A stretch of 64,000 nt of DNA. Origin: Epiperipatus broadwayi. Taxonomy: Eukaryota; Onychophora; Udeonychophora; Euonychophora; Peripatidae. Positions 62,617 to 64,000 of the stretch are shown here, piece by piece. Position 1 is the first letter of the stretch, and the number at the start of each line of letters is the position of its first letter. The stretch lies in assembly GCA_028023455.1 (NCBI GenBank), contig JAQFVV010012423.1, forward strand, positions 2,623,273 through 2,687,272, in the 5' to 3' direction. The notes beneath the pieces were generated by a model, which worked only from the letters and a program-made list of their open reading frames with translations, had not been told where the DNA came from and did no database searches. The position numbers and the translations under genes are program-made.

Positions 62617-63540
62617 TTGGACCTTACCACCAGCTACTGGCAGATGGTTTTGGACCCACAGTACCAGAAGTATACTGCTTTCAGATACAATGGTCACACC
62701 CATGTATCCAAACAGGTCCTGTTTGGACTCATCAATAGCAGGATGGGGTTGATGGGTTTTCTGAAACAAGTAATATCCAATGACATGCAGCAACACATGG
62801 TTTGCTACATTGATGATATCATCATTGCCTCAAAGAGCATCGAGGAACATTTGAAATACTTGAAACAGTTCTTCAGAGAGTGCCAGAGAGAAAATATCAC
62901 AATCAACTTGGAAAAAAGTAAATTCTCAATTCAAGAGATAACATTTTTAGGTCACGTAATAAACAAGCATGGGGTAAAAATCCACCCGGAAAAGGTGGAT
63001 GCTATTGAGAATTTTCCAACTCCTCAGAACCATAAACAGCTCAGATCCTTTTTAGGATTATGTAATTTTTATCCATGGTTTGCCTGTGAAAATACAAACC
63101 TTGTTATAAGGCAAAATTTCATGCATTCTGTTATGCTACACCACCCCAACTTCAGAAGACCATTCTATGCACAGACAGACAGTAGCAAAAGGGGCCTGGG
63201 TGCAATGTTGTTCCAGATCAGTGAGGATGGAGAACATCATGTACTCTATTTTAGCAGCCAGATTTTGAAAGGAGCAGAGGTGAATTATACTACTACCAAG
63301 CAAGAGACCCTTGCCATTGTTTGGGCCTGCCAAAAATTCCAGCAATTCTTGCTGGGCTCTGAGGTAGTCATTGTCACTGACCACAAATGCTTGGAGTTTT
63401 TAAATAAGAGATTCCTCACAAATGATCATCTCTTCACATAGAGCTTAACATTGCAAAAATTTAGGTACAGTGTAAGGTATTGCCCTGGCCTGAATAATGT
63501 AGTGGCTGATATCCTGAGCCATGACCCTGTACCAATCCAA
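62617..63540 (+). pseudogene. Ty3/gypsy reverse transcriptase core and RNase H
   Basis: This is the longest open frame in the window (274 codons to the TAG at 63439-63441). It holds the first RT aspartate (DLTTSYWQM), YIDD at 62806-62817 with both catalytic Asp, the FLGH(V)I block, and the QLRSFLGLCNFY block. RNase H follows with TDSS, the KQETLAIVWACQKF block and TDHK, giving the D, E and D residues (188, 230 and 255 of this frame). Between FLGLCNFY and the RNase H start about 30 residues of the usual connection are missing, which suggests an internal deletion near 63090-63110. Homology continues past the TAG to about 63540 (GLNNVVADILSH). Confidence 0.88.
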
Positions 63541-64000
63541 GCACAAAAACCCCAATTGTTAGACAACACAGTCAGAATCATGGGATTCTCCAAGGGCACA
63601 TCAATAGAATCTGAATTGAAAAACCTTTGATATTGACAGGAGACAGAACCTCAGTATTGTCAGATTATTCACGAATTACAGAATGGTAACTCTAACCCTA
63701 TAAGCCCCCTTAAGAAAAAAACCCATGCAATATCAATTAAGGGAGGGTGTTCTGCAAACATACATCCCAGGAAAAGATGACCCATGGAAAATCATGACAC
63801 CCCATAAACTAAGAATCTGGCTTATAAATCATGTGCACCAAACATTGGAGCATTTCGGAGCAAGGAAGACTGAAGAGGCCCTAAAAAGCAGTTTTACTGG
63901 CCAGGCATGTATAGCCTTAACCTCCTCACATTAAGAAAATGCACTCAATGTATGCAAAATAAATTTCCTAATAAATCATATGCAGGTACCCTTCAACTCA
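63541..64000 (+). pseudogene. Ty3/gypsy integrase N-terminus, cut by the window edge
   Basis: After a spacer with a TGA at 63628-63630, the frame 63725-63934 contains LINHVHQTLEHFGARKTEEA, the His-His half of the HHCC zinc domain. A frameshift near 63890 follows. The Cys half (KCTQCMQNK) reads in another frame at about 63937-63963. The DDE catalytic core lies beyond 64000. The order gag-PR-RT-RH-IN is that of Ty3/gypsy rather than Ty1/copia. Confidence 0.75.

Overview
This is a very AT-rich (roughly three quarters A+T by eye) eukaryotic, metazoan-type window. The indications are RTE-type LINE remains, a Ty3/gypsy pol with an HHCC integrase start, pogo-like and TTAA-type DNA transposons, tRNA-derived SINEs, fold-back MITEs, long (AT)n, (CAT)n and (AGT)n microsatellites, and exon-like patches with consensus splice sites. 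The DNA alone does not fix the phylum; an invertebrate is the best guess. I see no complete host protein gene, no tRNA, rRNA or CRISPR array, and nothing bacterial. Most short open frames are chance or repeat shadows.

Layout. 1-3150: two decayed RTE-like LINE copies on the minus strand, one with endonuclease and reverse transcriptase still recognisable. 3150-7970: AT-rich DNA with one candidate 33-bp minus-strand microexon (5669-5701) and a diverged duplication. 7970-14023: two weakly supported units whose ends abut (AT)n tracts. 15865-18621: a fold-back MITE, a tRNA-SINE, a stem-loop and a second hairpin MITE. 20070-21800: a local duplication and a plus-strand LINE remnant. 21962-25777: a copy of repeat family X, split by a 1,665-bp insertion flanked by TTAA and carrying promoter-like and exon-like sequence. 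26300-31700: minisatellite, an eroded open-frame patch and large microsatellites. 34385-36400: a GC-raised, LTR-like patch. 37131-39290: a second copy of the SINE and a direct duplication.

41951-47074: the uninterrupted family X copy, a 1.3-kb pogo-like TIR element, a satellite-like duplication and a third partial X copy. 47075-52989: the best preserved unit, a young non-autonomous LTR retrotransposon (LTRs of about 1.74 kb, about 97% alike by hand count, TACTAT/ACTAT target duplication, tRNA-Pro-like primer site, broken gag-like region, no pol). 53000-60430: MITEs, SINE-like units and a GC-raised patch with a 60-bp internal duplication. 60972-64000: a broken Ty3/gypsy gag-pol running off the window edge.

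The genes do not form a pathway. The biology here is layered transposition: elements inserted into elements, with (AT)n tracts repeatedly at their borders. The most interesting point is the TTAA-bounded insertion, because the intact X copy in the same window preserves its empty site. All family calls come from reading motifs by eye; no database search was possible.
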